Assembly: GCA_900314885.1 (NCBI GenBank)
Contig: OMWY01000012.1
Span: 1-64,000, forward strand
DNA: 64,000 bases
Direction: 5' to 3'
From: an uncultured Eubacteriales bacterium
GTDB taxonomy: Bacteria; Bacillota; Clostridia; Lachnospirales; Lachnospiraceae
A program made the translations under genes and the position numbers. Each line of letters starts with the position of its first letter. Position 1 is the first letter of the stretch. Below are positions 27,447 through 35,563 of the stretch, piece after piece. The notes below the pieces were generated by a model, which did not search any database, was not told the origin of the DNA, and saw nothing but the letters and a program-made list of their open reading frames with translations.

Positions 27447-28706
27447 ATGGATGAGAGGCTTTTGGCCGGAGTGGATTTATGCGCCGACTATACCCAGATA
27501 GCGTATTATTCCATGAGAAAGGCAGGACCTATCGCCCTGTCCCGTGACGCTGATGACGGTGAACGCCTGATTCCGACCCGACTTGCGCTAAGAAAAGCAA
27601 AGCACGAATGGATAATAGGCGATGACATCCTGTCGGCAATCGAAGAGGATGAGAGCGATGTCGAGGAGGTTCCTGATTTCCTAAAGGCCATCGTCGCAAA
27701 TGAAGAAATTACGGTTGATGGCGAGAAATATGAGAGCAGTCACCTGCTTCAGATATATCTAAGACGGCTCTTAAATGTTTTACGGACATTTGACAAGTAT
27801 GTGGAGATAGGCTATATAGTTTTTACATCCGATATAGCCGGAGAAACATTTTCGACGATACTAAGAGACGCCCTTCACAGAATTAAAATAGAAAAAGACC
27901 GATATTCGTTTGTGAGCCATGAGGAAGCCTTCATTTCATATGTAATTCATGAAAAGAGGGACATCTGGCAGAATGATGTAATAAAATTTGAATTAGATGA
28001 TAAGGCCTTGCACTCAGAAAGACTTACGATAATAAATAATCTTACACCTATGGCAGCGGCTATAGAAAGGCGGGATTTTTCCGATATCACGGTCGAAATG
28101 ATAGAAGCTGACCGCGAAAAGGCGGCGGGAAGTTTTCTTACGTTAGCCTCGCTCTGTATAGACAAGCATGACATTTCAACCATATTCGCTGTTGGTAGAG
28201 GCTTCCTTACAGATTTCGCCGACAGGAAACTGGCTGACCTCTCTACGGGAAGACACGTGTTCCGAGGCCAGAACCTGTATGTAAGCGGAGCCTGCGAGCT
28301 CGCCCTTCTAAGGTCAAGAAATGAGGATGAGAAATATATATATTTTGATGAGGACAGGGTGAGGTCGGGAATATCAATTCTGACCTACGTTGACGGAAAG
28401 GAACGCGAGGCAGTCCTGATACATCCCGCAACCCTGTGGTATGAGGCCTCGTCTGAGCTTGATTTAATTGTAAGCGATGTCGAGGAGCTGACCATACAGA
28501 TAAAGGATTTTATTACGAAGAAGACTGAACGGCGGTTCATTTCACTGACCGGCCTTGAAAATGATGAAGGCAACTTCGTAAGGCTAAGAGTTGAGGCGAG
28601 CTTTAAGGACCGCAATACCTGTGAAATTACCGTTAAGGATATGGGATTCGGTACATTTGTACCTACCACCAACAGAATTTACGAGTTGACATTATGCAAA
28701 AAATAA
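27447..28706 (+). CDS. DUF5716-like protein, Hsp70/actin-fold (function unknown)
   Basis: 419 residues. The N-terminus GVDLCADYTQIAYYS has the position and pattern of the Hsp70/actin phosphate-1 loop. IGYIVFTSDIAGETFSTILRDAL, VSHEEAFISYV and FAVGRGFLTDF match the order of the connect and adenosine-type motifs. VFRGQNLYVSGACELAL is like the VARGAA region. Residues ~330-419 are beta (LTIQIKDFITKKTERRF...) and resemble a small substrate-binding domain. A clear phosphate-2 DxG motif is missing, so ATP hydrolysis is doubtful. I recall the family as DUF5716, found beside DUF5717. Start at 27447: AAGGAGGGTGA lies 6 bases upstream. The 3' end overlaps the next gene by 13 bases. Confidence 0.85.
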   Translation: MDERLLAGVDLCADYTQIAYYSMRKAGPIALSRDADDGERLIPTRLALRKAKHEWIIGDDILSAIEEDESDVEEVPDFLKAIVANEEITVDGEKYESSHLLQIYLRRLLNVLRTFDKYVEIGYIVFTSDIAGETFSTILRDALHRIKIEKDRYSFVSHEEAFISYVIHEKRDIWQNDVIKFELDDKALHSERLTIINNLTPMAAAIERRDFSDITVEMIEADREKAAGSFLTLASLCIDKHDISTIFAVGRGFLTDFADRKLADLSTGRHVFRGQNLYVSGACELALLRSRNEDEKYIYFDEDRVRSGISILTYVDGKEREAVLIHPATLWYEASSELDLIVSDVEELTIQIKDFITKKTERRFISLTGLENDEGNFVRLRVEASFKDRNTCEITVKDMGFGTFVPTTNRIYELTLCKK

Positions 28707-29536
28707 TCAGATGTACCGGGCGCCTCGCTGAAAATCCGTACAAGGTTCCCGGAACTGCCCGCAGACTCTACTCGATAGAGGAAATCTGCTACTACGTTTA
28801 TAACAATATTTACAGTATAGATATTGGCTTCTTCTCTCCGGACCTGCTCGCTTTTATTGAGAATGACCTTGACCTTCCGGAAACCGCGAAGGCGATGAGG
28901 GACCTTCTTGCAAATGGTCATGGGGTCAGGGACATGGTAGCGGCCCTTATGCTATCCTGCGATCTCTATGGCAGGAAAGAGACAGAGGAGCTCCTGAAGC
29001 TGATGGTGAGGCTTTCGGGATATTCCGGATGGGAGAGAAGGGCTCATATAGGCTATAAATACCTTCGCGACGGTTCATATGTTCAGGCACTGAAGCATTT
29101 CAGAGGAATTCTTAAAGAGGAAAATCTTTCTGAAAATGACTACGGGCAGGTGCTGCTTGCGACAGGGATAGCCTTGGTTCACACCGCAGGCTACAGGGAA
29201 GCGGCCGACTGCTTCTATAAGTCATACCGGGCCTGCCATGAGAAAAAAGCGCTTATATACACCATCCTCTGCTTCAAGCTGGGTGGGCTTGGCAAGGAAT
29301 TCGAAGAGAAAATCGGTGAGATGCCTAAGGATGATCCGACTGTTATGGAAGCGGAGAAGCTGTGGGATGAGGCTAGGGAAAAGGCGCTTAATTCCAAGAC
29401 ATATACAGGCCTTTTAGAAATATTGGAAGGACTTTCAGGTGTAAATGCCACAGAGGCTCGTTTGAAATTAAACACGATTTTAGGCGATCTTAAGGACCAG
29501 TACAGGAAGGGCGTGGAAAATGGGCTTGTTTCATAG
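28694..29536 (+). CDS. TPR-like helical repeat protein (function unknown)
   Basis: 280 residues, mostly helical. Residues ~105-185 read as TPR-like pairs (YKYLRDGSYVQALKHFRGIL and GYREAADCFYKSYRACHEK). The N-terminal ~45 residues hold MQKIIRCTGRLAENPYKVPG and an aromatic stretch (EEICYYVYNNIYS). No membrane segment. The gene starts within the end of the Hsp70-like gene and its end overlaps the next gene, so translation is coupled. TPR proteins commonly serve as adaptors for Hsp70 proteins, which fits the neighbour, but no EEVD-type tail is present in the partner. Confidence 0.82.
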   Translation: MQKIIRCTGRLAENPYKVPGTARRLYSIEEICYYVYNNIYSIDIGFFSPDLLAFIENDLDLPETAKAMRDLLANGHGVRDMVAALMLSCDLYGRKETEELLKLMVRLSGYSGWERRAHIGYKYLRDGSYVQALKHFRGILKEENLSENDYGQVLLATGIALVHTAGYREAADCFYKSYRACHEKKALIYTILCFKLGGLGKEFEEKIGEMPKDDPTVMEAEKLWDEAREKALNSKTYTGLLEILEGLSGVNATEARLKLNTILGDLKDQYRKGVENGLVS

Positions 29537-30764
29537 AAAAAAGAAGGAAGATTCCGACAGCGAAAAGACTAATATTTTCGGAAAAAATAAAAAAGCCGAC
29601 GAGAAATCTTCCGAAAATGTGGCTGATGATTTTGACCCGGATAATATTACAAAAAACGGACCACTTATCGGCGACCTTTCAAAAATTGAATTCGATGTTC
29701 CTGAGGATCATGAGGGATATATAAGAAAGAGCTGCGATAACATAAGTCAGGCGAAGGCCGCTATAGAATCAGCAAAAAATGAGTATTCCGAGGTAAATAG
29801 TTATCTCCTTGACGTGCAGACCATAGAGGAAATGCCATCTGAGGATAAGGAGGATCTCACGGAGTGCGCAGAGCATTTGCTCGAATTGAAATCAGATCTC
29901 GATACGCTTGAGAAAAAGAAGAGCGATATAACAGGGCTTCAATTCAGGCTTATTGAAAAAAACGAAGCCTCTGTAAGCAGGGACCTGAAGCAGCTAAAGA
30001 GCGAAGAAAAATATCTTAATACAATTAAAAATGATTTGCGTCTCCTAAAGGGCGAGCATGATAAATTAATAAGAGAAGAAAAGGATGAGAGAGAACGAAG
30101 ACGGTTCCTTAGAAATATGTCTCTTATCGGCGGATTAATAATTATTATATTATTTATTCTGTATTTTGTACTTTACTTTATGTATGAGGCGGAGGTAATG
30201 ACACCCTTTATTCTTACCGCGGGTGGCGCTCTCTTAATAGCTGTATATTTACTTATTGAGTCAGACCGGAATAAGAAAAATATAAAGCTTGTCGCGGCGA
30301 AAATAAATAAAACAATAGGTATTTCAAATACAGTAAAAATAAAATATGTCAACGAGACAAACTCGGTTGATTTTATTCGTGACAGATATGGCGTAAATAA
30401 TTCGGGTGAACTTGAATACAGACTTACGCAATATAATGACATGAAGGAAAATGAAGATCGCAGAAAAAAGACATCAATCACATATGACAATAATTCCGCG
30501 AGACTTTCAGCAATTCTTGGAGCGGCGGGACTTCACGATCCTGATATATGGATTTACCAGGCGAATGCCATAGTAGACCATAAGGATATGGTAGAGATAC
30601 GTCACCGTCTTAATACGAGAAGAGCCCGTATTCGAACCGGAATAGAAAATAATGAGAAGACGATAGAGCTTGAGACAGAGAAAATTCATCGTTTTCGTGA
30701 TCATTTCCCTGATGAGAAGGGAATGGTTGCCGACATCATGGACGATTACCACATAGTAGTATAA
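29520..30764 (+). CDS. Membrane protein with coiled coil and two transmembrane helices (function unknown)
   Basis: 414 residues. A charged N-terminus (MGLFHRKKKEDSDSEK) leads to a long coiled coil (~75-195, rich in Glu/Lys with AIESAKNEYSEVNSYLLD-type heptads). Two hydrophobic helices follow (~200-222 GGLIIIILFILYFVLYFMY and ~226-245), and a C-terminal helical, charged cytoplasmic domain with another coiled-coil stretch near the end. Both long arms face the same side, most likely the cytoplasm. It overlaps the preceding gene by 17 bases and would anchor the three soluble partners to the membrane. Ends 18 bases before aroC. Confidence 0.82.
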   Translation: MGLFHRKKKEDSDSEKTNIFGKNKKADEKSSENVADDFDPDNITKNGPLIGDLSKIEFDVPEDHEGYIRKSCDNISQAKAAIESAKNEYSEVNSYLLDVQTIEEMPSEDKEDLTECAEHLLELKSDLDTLEKKKSDITGLQFRLIEKNEASVSRDLKQLKSEEKYLNTIKNDLRLLKGEHDKLIREEKDERERRRFLRNMSLIGGLIIIILFILYFVLYFMYEAEVMTPFILTAGGALLIAVYLLIESDRNKKNIKLVAAKINKTIGISNTVKIKYVNETNSVDFIRDRYGVNNSGELEYRLTQYNDMKENEDRRKKTSITYDNNSARLSAILGAAGLHDPDIWIYQANAIVDHKDMVEIRHRLNTRRARIRTGIENNEKTIELETEKIHRFRDHFPDEKGMVADIMDDYHIVV

Positions 30765-30782
30765 CTCGACGGAAGGAGTAGT

Positions 30783-31907
30783 ATGCCAGGATCTAATTTC
30801 GGAACCCTGTTCCACATCTCAACCTTCGGTGAGTCCCACGGCCCGGCCCTCGGTGTCGTTATAGACGGCTGTCCGGCAGGTCTTGCCCTTACAGAAGAAG
30901 ATATAATTCCATATATGAATCGCCGACGCCCGGGCCAGAGTCAGTACACCACGGCCAGAAGCGAGAGCGATACCCCCGAAATTCTCTCGGGAACCTTTAA
31001 CGGTGTCACTACCGGAGCCCCGATAGCCATTTTAATTAGAAATACAGACCAGCGGTCCAAGGATTATTCGGAAATTGCGGATATTTTCCGTCCCGGCCAT
31101 GCGGATTTTACCTTTTTTGAAAAATACGGAATCCGCGATTATCGAGGCGGCGGCCGGTCGAGCGCGAGAGAAACCGCAGCCAGGGTTGCGGCAGGCGCCG
31201 TAGCCGCGAAGCTCCTTAGGGAATTTAATATCGAAGCGATTGCCTTTACAAAATCGATATCAGATATTACGGTCGACGATAAATTCTTAGACCCGATGGA
31301 GAATAGGGTGCGCCGTGACGACGTACTTAAAAGCCCCGTATTCATGCCCGACAGCGCTGCCGGCGAAAGGGCATGCGCCTTCCTTGACAAGAAGCGGGAA
31401 GAACTCGATTCAACGGGAGGAGTCGTAAGAATCCATGTTACTGGCCTTCCGGCGGGACTGGGAGATACGGTGTTTGAAAAGCTTGACGCAAGACTTGCCG
31501 GGGCGCTAATGTCAATCGGCGCTGTCAAGGGTGTCACGATAGGGGATGGCTTTAGTGTGTCCCTTTCGACCGGGTCTCTCGATAATGACAGCTTCTACGC
31601 TGATGACGATTTAAATATTCACACTACGTCAAATCACGGTGGCGGAATATTAGGCGGTATGAGTACCGGAGGTATGATTATAGCCGAAGCTGCATTTAAG
31701 CCTACTCCATCTATAGCAAAGGAGCAGGAGACGGTTGACAAAGCGGGAATTTCGCGTAAAATAAGTATAAAAGGACGGCATGACCCTACGGTTGTGCCAC
31801 GGGCGGTTGTTGTATGTGAGTGCATGGTAAACCTTGTCATAGCTGATGCCCTCCTCACAAACGCCACCGCAAGGCTCGACAATTTGCATAAAATATATAG
31901 GAGATAG
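30783..31907 (+). CDS. aroC: Chorismate synthase
   Basis: 374 residues. It converts 5-enolpyruvylshikimate 3-phosphate to chorismate with reduced FMN, the last shikimate-pathway step. Family signatures: FGESHGPALGVVIDG near the N-terminus, RRRPGQSQ, GHADFTFFEKYG, DYRGGGRSSARET and, later, SNHGGGILGGMSTG. GGAAGGAG lies 3 bases before the ATG. The stop codon is the first base of structured repeat E2. Full length. Confidence 0.97.
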   Translation: MPGSNFGTLFHISTFGESHGPALGVVIDGCPAGLALTEEDIIPYMNRRRPGQSQYTTARSESDTPEILSGTFNGVTTGAPIAILIRNTDQRSKDYSEIADIFRPGHADFTFFEKYGIRDYRGGGRSSARETAARVAAGAVAAKLLREFNIEAIAFTKSISDITVDDKFLDPMENRVRRDDVLKSPVFMPDSAAGERACAFLDKKREELDSTGGVVRIHVTGLPAGLGDTVFEKLDARLAGALMSIGAVKGVTIGDGFSVSLSTGSLDNDSFYADDDLNIHTTSNHGGGILGGMSTGGMIIAEAAFKPTPSIAKEQETVDKAGISRKISIKGRHDPTVVPRAVVVCECMVNLVIADALLTNATARLDNLHKIYRR

Positions 31908-31972
31908 TGCCTATTGTCGTAGAGAGGGACCCATAGCTAAGCTATGGGAGAGTTGGCTACGACTAAAGGCAC
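31907..31972 (+). repeat. Structured repeat E2 (long stem with internal loops)
   Basis: GTGCCT (31907-31912) pairs with AGGCAC (31967-31972), then GTCGTAG (31916-31922) with CTACGAC (31957-31963), then CCCATAGC-taa-GCTATGGG (31930-31948). The internal loop keeps AGAGGGA and AGAGTTGG, as in E1 at 228-275, while the stems differ by paired changes. Its GTGCC/GGCAC ends are also those of repeats R1 and R2. It fills the aroC-pepP gap. Confidence 0.85.
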
Positions 31973-31986
31973 GGAAATTAAGAACC

Positions 31987-33786
31987 ATGTCAGATATAAT
32001 AACTCGTTTACAGCAATTACGTAAGAACATGAAATCGGCAGGCGTAGACATCTATATGATACCTACAGCCGACTTCCACGACTCAGAATACGCCGGCACC
32101 CACTTCGCCGAGCGTGAATTCATGTCAGGCTTCACAGGTTCAGCCGGAACCCTGGTAGTCACAATGAATGAAGCCGCCCTCTGGACCGACGGCAGATACT
32201 TCCTTCAGGCAGCAAAGCAGCTTGAGGGAACAGGCATCGACCTCATGAAAATGGGTCAGTCCGATACACCGGAAATCGCCGACTACATTTATGATAAGCT
32301 CCCTAAGAAGGGCGTACTCGGCTTCGATGGCAGGACTGTCAGCGCAAATGAAGGAATTGACCTTGCTGATAAGCTTGCCGCAAAGAAGGGAACTGTCAAG
32401 TATGACGAGGATCTTGTTGACAGTATCTGGAAGGACCGCCCACCTATTTCAACGGAGCCTGCCTTCTTCCTTCCCGAGAAATACACAGGCAGAAGCATAG
32501 GAGACAAGCTCTCCTTCGTCAGAAATTTCATGAAAGAGAAGGACTGCGACGCCTATGTGCTCACAAGCCTCGATGATATAGCCTGGCTCTACAATATACG
32601 CGGGAATGACATACCTTGCAATCCTGTTGTGATGGCTTACTCGGTTATCCTTCAAAATAAGGCCATACTCTTCCTCGACGAGAGGGTTTTAAACGACGAA
32701 TTAAGACAGGAATTCGCTAAAAATAAGATTAAGGTAAAGCCTTATAACGACATTTACAGGTACGTCAAGAAATTCGATAAGGGTGAGAAGGTACTCGCCG
32801 ACCTTTCAAGGGTGAACTACGCCATATTTGGAAATATTCCGGGTGGTGTGAATATTATAGACGAGTACAACCCTACAACCCTTGAGAAGTCTAAGAAGAA
32901 CGATACTGAAATCGCGAATATCAAGAACGCCCACGTTAAAGACGCCGTCGCCATGGTAAAGTTCATTTACTGGCTCAAGACCCATATCGGTAAGGAGAAG
33001 ATTACGGAGCTTTCGGCTTCCGATTACCTTGAAGGTCTCAGAGCCGAGCAGGAAGGCTTTATAGAGATATCCTTCACGACTATAGCGGCCTACAATGAGA
33101 ACGCTGCTATGCTTCACTATGAGCCGACAAAGGAAAGCGATACGGAGCTTGCGCCTCGCGGCTTCCTTCTTGTTGATTCGGGCGGCCAGTACTATGAGGG
33201 AACCACCGACATCACGAGAACCATAGTCTTAGGCGATATTCCGGCTGAGTGGAAACGCGATTACACGCTTACATTAAAGGGAAACATGAACCTTGCGAAC
33301 GCCCATTTCCTCGCGGGCTGCACCGGAGTCAATCTCGATATTCTCTGCCGCGCGCCACTCTGGAACATGGGACTAGACTACCGTTGCGGTACGGGTCATG
33401 GAGTCGGCTATCTCTTAAATGTTCACGAGGCTCCTAACTCCTTCCGTTGGAAGGTTCGCGAGGGCGATAACGCTGTATTCGAGCCCGGCATGATAACTAC
33501 TGACGAGCCTGGGGTCTACACCACAAACAGTCACGGTATCCGCATAGAAAATGAGATGCTCTGCGTGAAGGATGTGGAAAATGAATATGGTCAGTTCCTT
33601 AAATTTGAGCCTGTGACCTATGTTCCAATCGATAAAGAGGCGATTGACATTAAGTATCTCAATGATGAAGACATAAAGCAGATCAACGATTACCATAAAA
33701 TGGTATTTGAGAAGATCGCTTCTCATTTTTCAGGCGATGAGCTTGAATGGTTAAAGCAGGCATGCGCGCCGCTTTCGAGGTTCTGA
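31987..33786 (+). CDS. pepP: Xaa-Pro aminopeptidase (M24B)
   Basis: 599 residues. It removes N-terminal residues before proline; two metal ions. Two creatinase-N-like domains (~1-310) precede the pita-bread catalytic domain. Ligands visible are the Asp pair in LVDSGGQYYEGTTDITRT, His in GTGHGVGYLLNVHE, Glu in TTDEPGVY and Glu in GIRIENEML. The C-terminal WLKQACAPL-type ending is usual for the ~600-residue eukaryote-like group. Start at 31987 (MSDIITRLQQLRK) is chosen because the family begins there; the reading frame continues upstream only through repeat E2 and the end of aroC. No strong ribosome binding site is seen. Confidence 0.93.
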   Translation: MSDIITRLQQLRKNMKSAGVDIYMIPTADFHDSEYAGTHFAEREFMSGFTGSAGTLVVTMNEAALWTDGRYFLQAAKQLEGTGIDLMKMGQSDTPEIADYIYDKLPKKGVLGFDGRTVSANEGIDLADKLAAKKGTVKYDEDLVDSIWKDRPPISTEPAFFLPEKYTGRSIGDKLSFVRNFMKEKDCDAYVLTSLDDIAWLYNIRGNDIPCNPVVMAYSVILQNKAILFLDERVLNDELRQEFAKNKIKVKPYNDIYRYVKKFDKGEKVLADLSRVNYAIFGNIPGGVNIIDEYNPTTLEKSKKNDTEIANIKNAHVKDAVAMVKFIYWLKTHIGKEKITELSASDYLEGLRAEQEGFIEISFTTIAAYNENAAMLHYEPTKESDTELAPRGFLLVDSGGQYYEGTTDITRTIVLGDIPAEWKRDYTLTLKGNMNLANAHFLAGCTGVNLDILCRAPLWNMGLDYRCGTGHGVGYLLNVHEAPNSFRWKVREGDNAVFEPGMITTDEPGVYTTNSHGIRIENEMLCVKDVENEYGQFLKFEPVTYVPIDKEAIDIKYLNDEDIKQINDYHKMVFEKIASHFSGDELEWLKQACAPLSRF

Positions 33787-33787
33787 T

Positions 33788-34042
33788 ATGGGTACGGTTA
33801 GTGAAAGAGTACTTTTGGAAAATAAAAGCGAAGAGGAGCTCTTCAATGAATTCCTTGATACTGACGATCTGAGCCTTAAAAGGGAAATAATCCGCGCGGG
33901 CGGTGAGAAGTTCACCCGCAGGATGATAAATACCATGGCTATAAGCTGTGATCTTGCGATAAAGGGCGACTCCGCCGAAGAAGACTTAGAGAGAATAGCT
34001 GAATATCTTTCCGCAAGAATCAGGTACGAAGGAAGACGCTAA
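33788..34042 (+). CDS. Hypothetical small protein, 84 residues
   Basis: Acidic, helical, soluble protein (MGTVSERVLLENKSEEELFNEF...) with no motif I recognise. Its ATG starts one base after the pepP stop codon (TGATATG), so it is probably translated by coupling. A promoter for the next gene starts 10 bases after it. Confidence 0.65.
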   Translation: MGTVSERVLLENKSEEELFNEFLDTDDLSLKREIIRAGGEKFTRRMINTMAISCDLAIKGDSAEEDLERIAEYLSARIRYEGRR

Positions 34043-34051
34043 TAAAGGCAG

Positions 34052-34080
34052 TTGATTTTTTTTAGCCGATAGGGTATATT
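34052..34080 (+). promoter_or_regulatory. Sigma-A promoter for the EAL-HDOD gene
   Basis: TTGATT (34052-34057), 17-base spacer with a T run, TATATT (34075-34080). Confidence 0.65.
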
Positions 34081-34118
34081 TATTCTGTGGTTTTATACTT
34101 GTATTGAGGTAAATGAAT

Positions 34119-35339
34119 ATGCTTGCATCACTGATACCGGTTTTCGACAGCAACATGATGGTCAGGGCTTACGCGGTAGAGACTCAGCGTGAGAATGAAT
34201 TGCGCAATATCTCACTTAAGGGTACCGGGGAGCTTGACGCGGCATCGAATATTTTGGGAATCGAGCTTGTAAATATCCTGGGAAGCGAGGCTTTCAAGTC
34301 TTCCCAGAAGGTATTTATAAAAATCAACAATGTCTCTGTGTTTACGGAGATTGAGAAAATCTGCAAATTCCCGGCCCAGAAGATGGTCCTCGTCATTGAT
34401 CCGGCGATAAAGCCCGAGAGCAGATATATAGAGCGTATCGAGGAACTGGGAAATCTTGGATACAGGTTCGCCGCATCCGGATTTTCAAAGCACGACCTTG
34501 ACGTATACGCGGATATTATTTCGCTCATGGACTATATTATTATTGACAGCACGGAGAAGGGGACAGGCTCATTCTCTGGTGTGCTTGATAAGAAATACCC
34601 TAATCTTCGTGTCCTTGTCGCGGGAATAAAGGACAGGGAGACCTTTGATCGGTATTCGAGGACTGAGATATGTGACTTTTTTATGGGGCCATTCTTCACC
34701 GTTCCAATAGAGAAGGGTAAAAAGAAGATTGAGCCTGTTAAGATTACCTATCTTGAGCTGATAAATTATGTAAATAAGCCTGACTTCGATATTCAGGGCG
34801 CCGCTGACGTCATAAGCCACGATCCGGCCCTTGTGATATCTCTTCTTAAGGCCGCGAACGTGCGGGCGAGGAATTCGCAGATAACATCCGTAAGAAATGC
34901 CGCCGCCATGCTCGGCCAGAAGGATCTGCGTGCATGGGTGAGGACGACGGTAACGAAGGAGCTATGCTCCGACAGGCCTTCGGAGCTTGCGAGAATCAGC
35001 CTCCTTCGCGCGAAGTTTGCGGAAAACATTGCTCCGCTCTTTGAGCTTGGTGCCCTTAAGGACGAGCTTTTCCTCATGGGACTTTTCTCTGTGATGGATA
35101 TAATCTTAGAGATTCCTATGAAGGAAGTGTTTGAGAAGCTGAAGGTTTCTGATGATATCAAGGACGTTCTGTTAAACCACAGCGGAAAGCTCTTAGAGAT
35201 ATATGATTTTATGATTGCCTATGAGAAGGCGGATTTCCCATTTGTGGATAAGGAGCTTCTCGTAAGAGACATAGAGGATGACACCATTTACGAGGCTTTT
35301 CTTGACGCTCTTAGGTGGTTCGCCTCGGTATATGAATGA
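34119..35339 (+). CDS. Degenerate EAL plus HDOD signalling protein
   Basis: 406 residues. An N-terminal EAL-like domain (~1-195) is followed by an HDOD domain (~205-400: GAADVISHDPALVISLLKAANV, then TSVRNAAAMLGQKDLRAW), the order of YuxH-type proteins. The EAL domain lacks the catalytic EAL triad and the DDFG loop is replaced by ASGFSKH, so phosphodiesterase activity is unlikely; binding of c-di-GMP or another ligand remains possible. HDOD domains are non-enzymatic scaffolds in stress and motility signalling. Start at 34119 is preferred over 34113 because GAGGT then has 8-base spacing. It is followed by a small membrane protein gene 10 bases later. Confidence 0.85.
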   Translation: MLASLIPVFDSNMMVRAYAVETQRENELRNISLKGTGELDAASNILGIELVNILGSEAFKSSQKVFIKINNVSVFTEIEKICKFPAQKMVLVIDPAIKPESRYIERIEELGNLGYRFAASGFSKHDLDVYADIISLMDYIIIDSTEKGTGSFSGVLDKKYPNLRVLVAGIKDRETFDRYSRTEICDFFMGPFFTVPIEKGKKKIEPVKITYLELINYVNKPDFDIQGAADVISHDPALVISLLKAANVRARNSQITSVRNAAAMLGQKDLRAWVRTTVTKELCSDRPSELARISLLRAKFAENIAPLFELGALKDELFLMGLFSVMDIILEIPMKEVFEKLKVSDDIKDVLLNHSGKLLEIYDFMIAYEKADFPFVDKELLVRDIEDDTIYEAFLDALRWFASVYE

Positions 35340-35349
35340 AAGGAATTAC

Positions 35350-35514
35350 ATGGATATGGAAGGAACCGAAAAGGCTTATACAACAATGAGCTTCGCAGGC
35401 GTAGCCAACATTGTGCTTGGGATAATTGTAATAGCCGTTGGCGTATTTGCCGGTACATTTACGATAGTTACCGGCGCAAGTCTTATGCGCGATAAGAAGA
35501 CACTTACCTTCTGA
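35350..35514 (+). CDS. Small single-span membrane protein, 54 residues
   Basis: MDMEGTEKAYTTMSFAGV followed by a ~22-residue hydrophobic helix (NIVLGIIVIAVGVFAG...) and a short basic tail with RDKK. GAAAGGA lies 5 bases before the ATG, giving this start rather than longer in-frame ones inside the previous gene. Likely co-transcribed with the EAL-HDOD gene; function unknown. Confidence 0.7.
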   Translation: MDMEGTEKAYTTMSFAGVANIVLGIIVIAVGVFAGTFTIVTGASLMRDKKTLTF

Positions 35515-35563
35515 TAAGCGGAGATTGTCATAAGCATTATTATATTTAAGGAAGAATTATTAT

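Noticed and set aside
35515-35563. Possible glmS ribozyme before glmS
   Set aside because: Only 49 bases separate glmS from the previous stop codon, too few for the ribozyme core, and no self-cleaving fold is visible.
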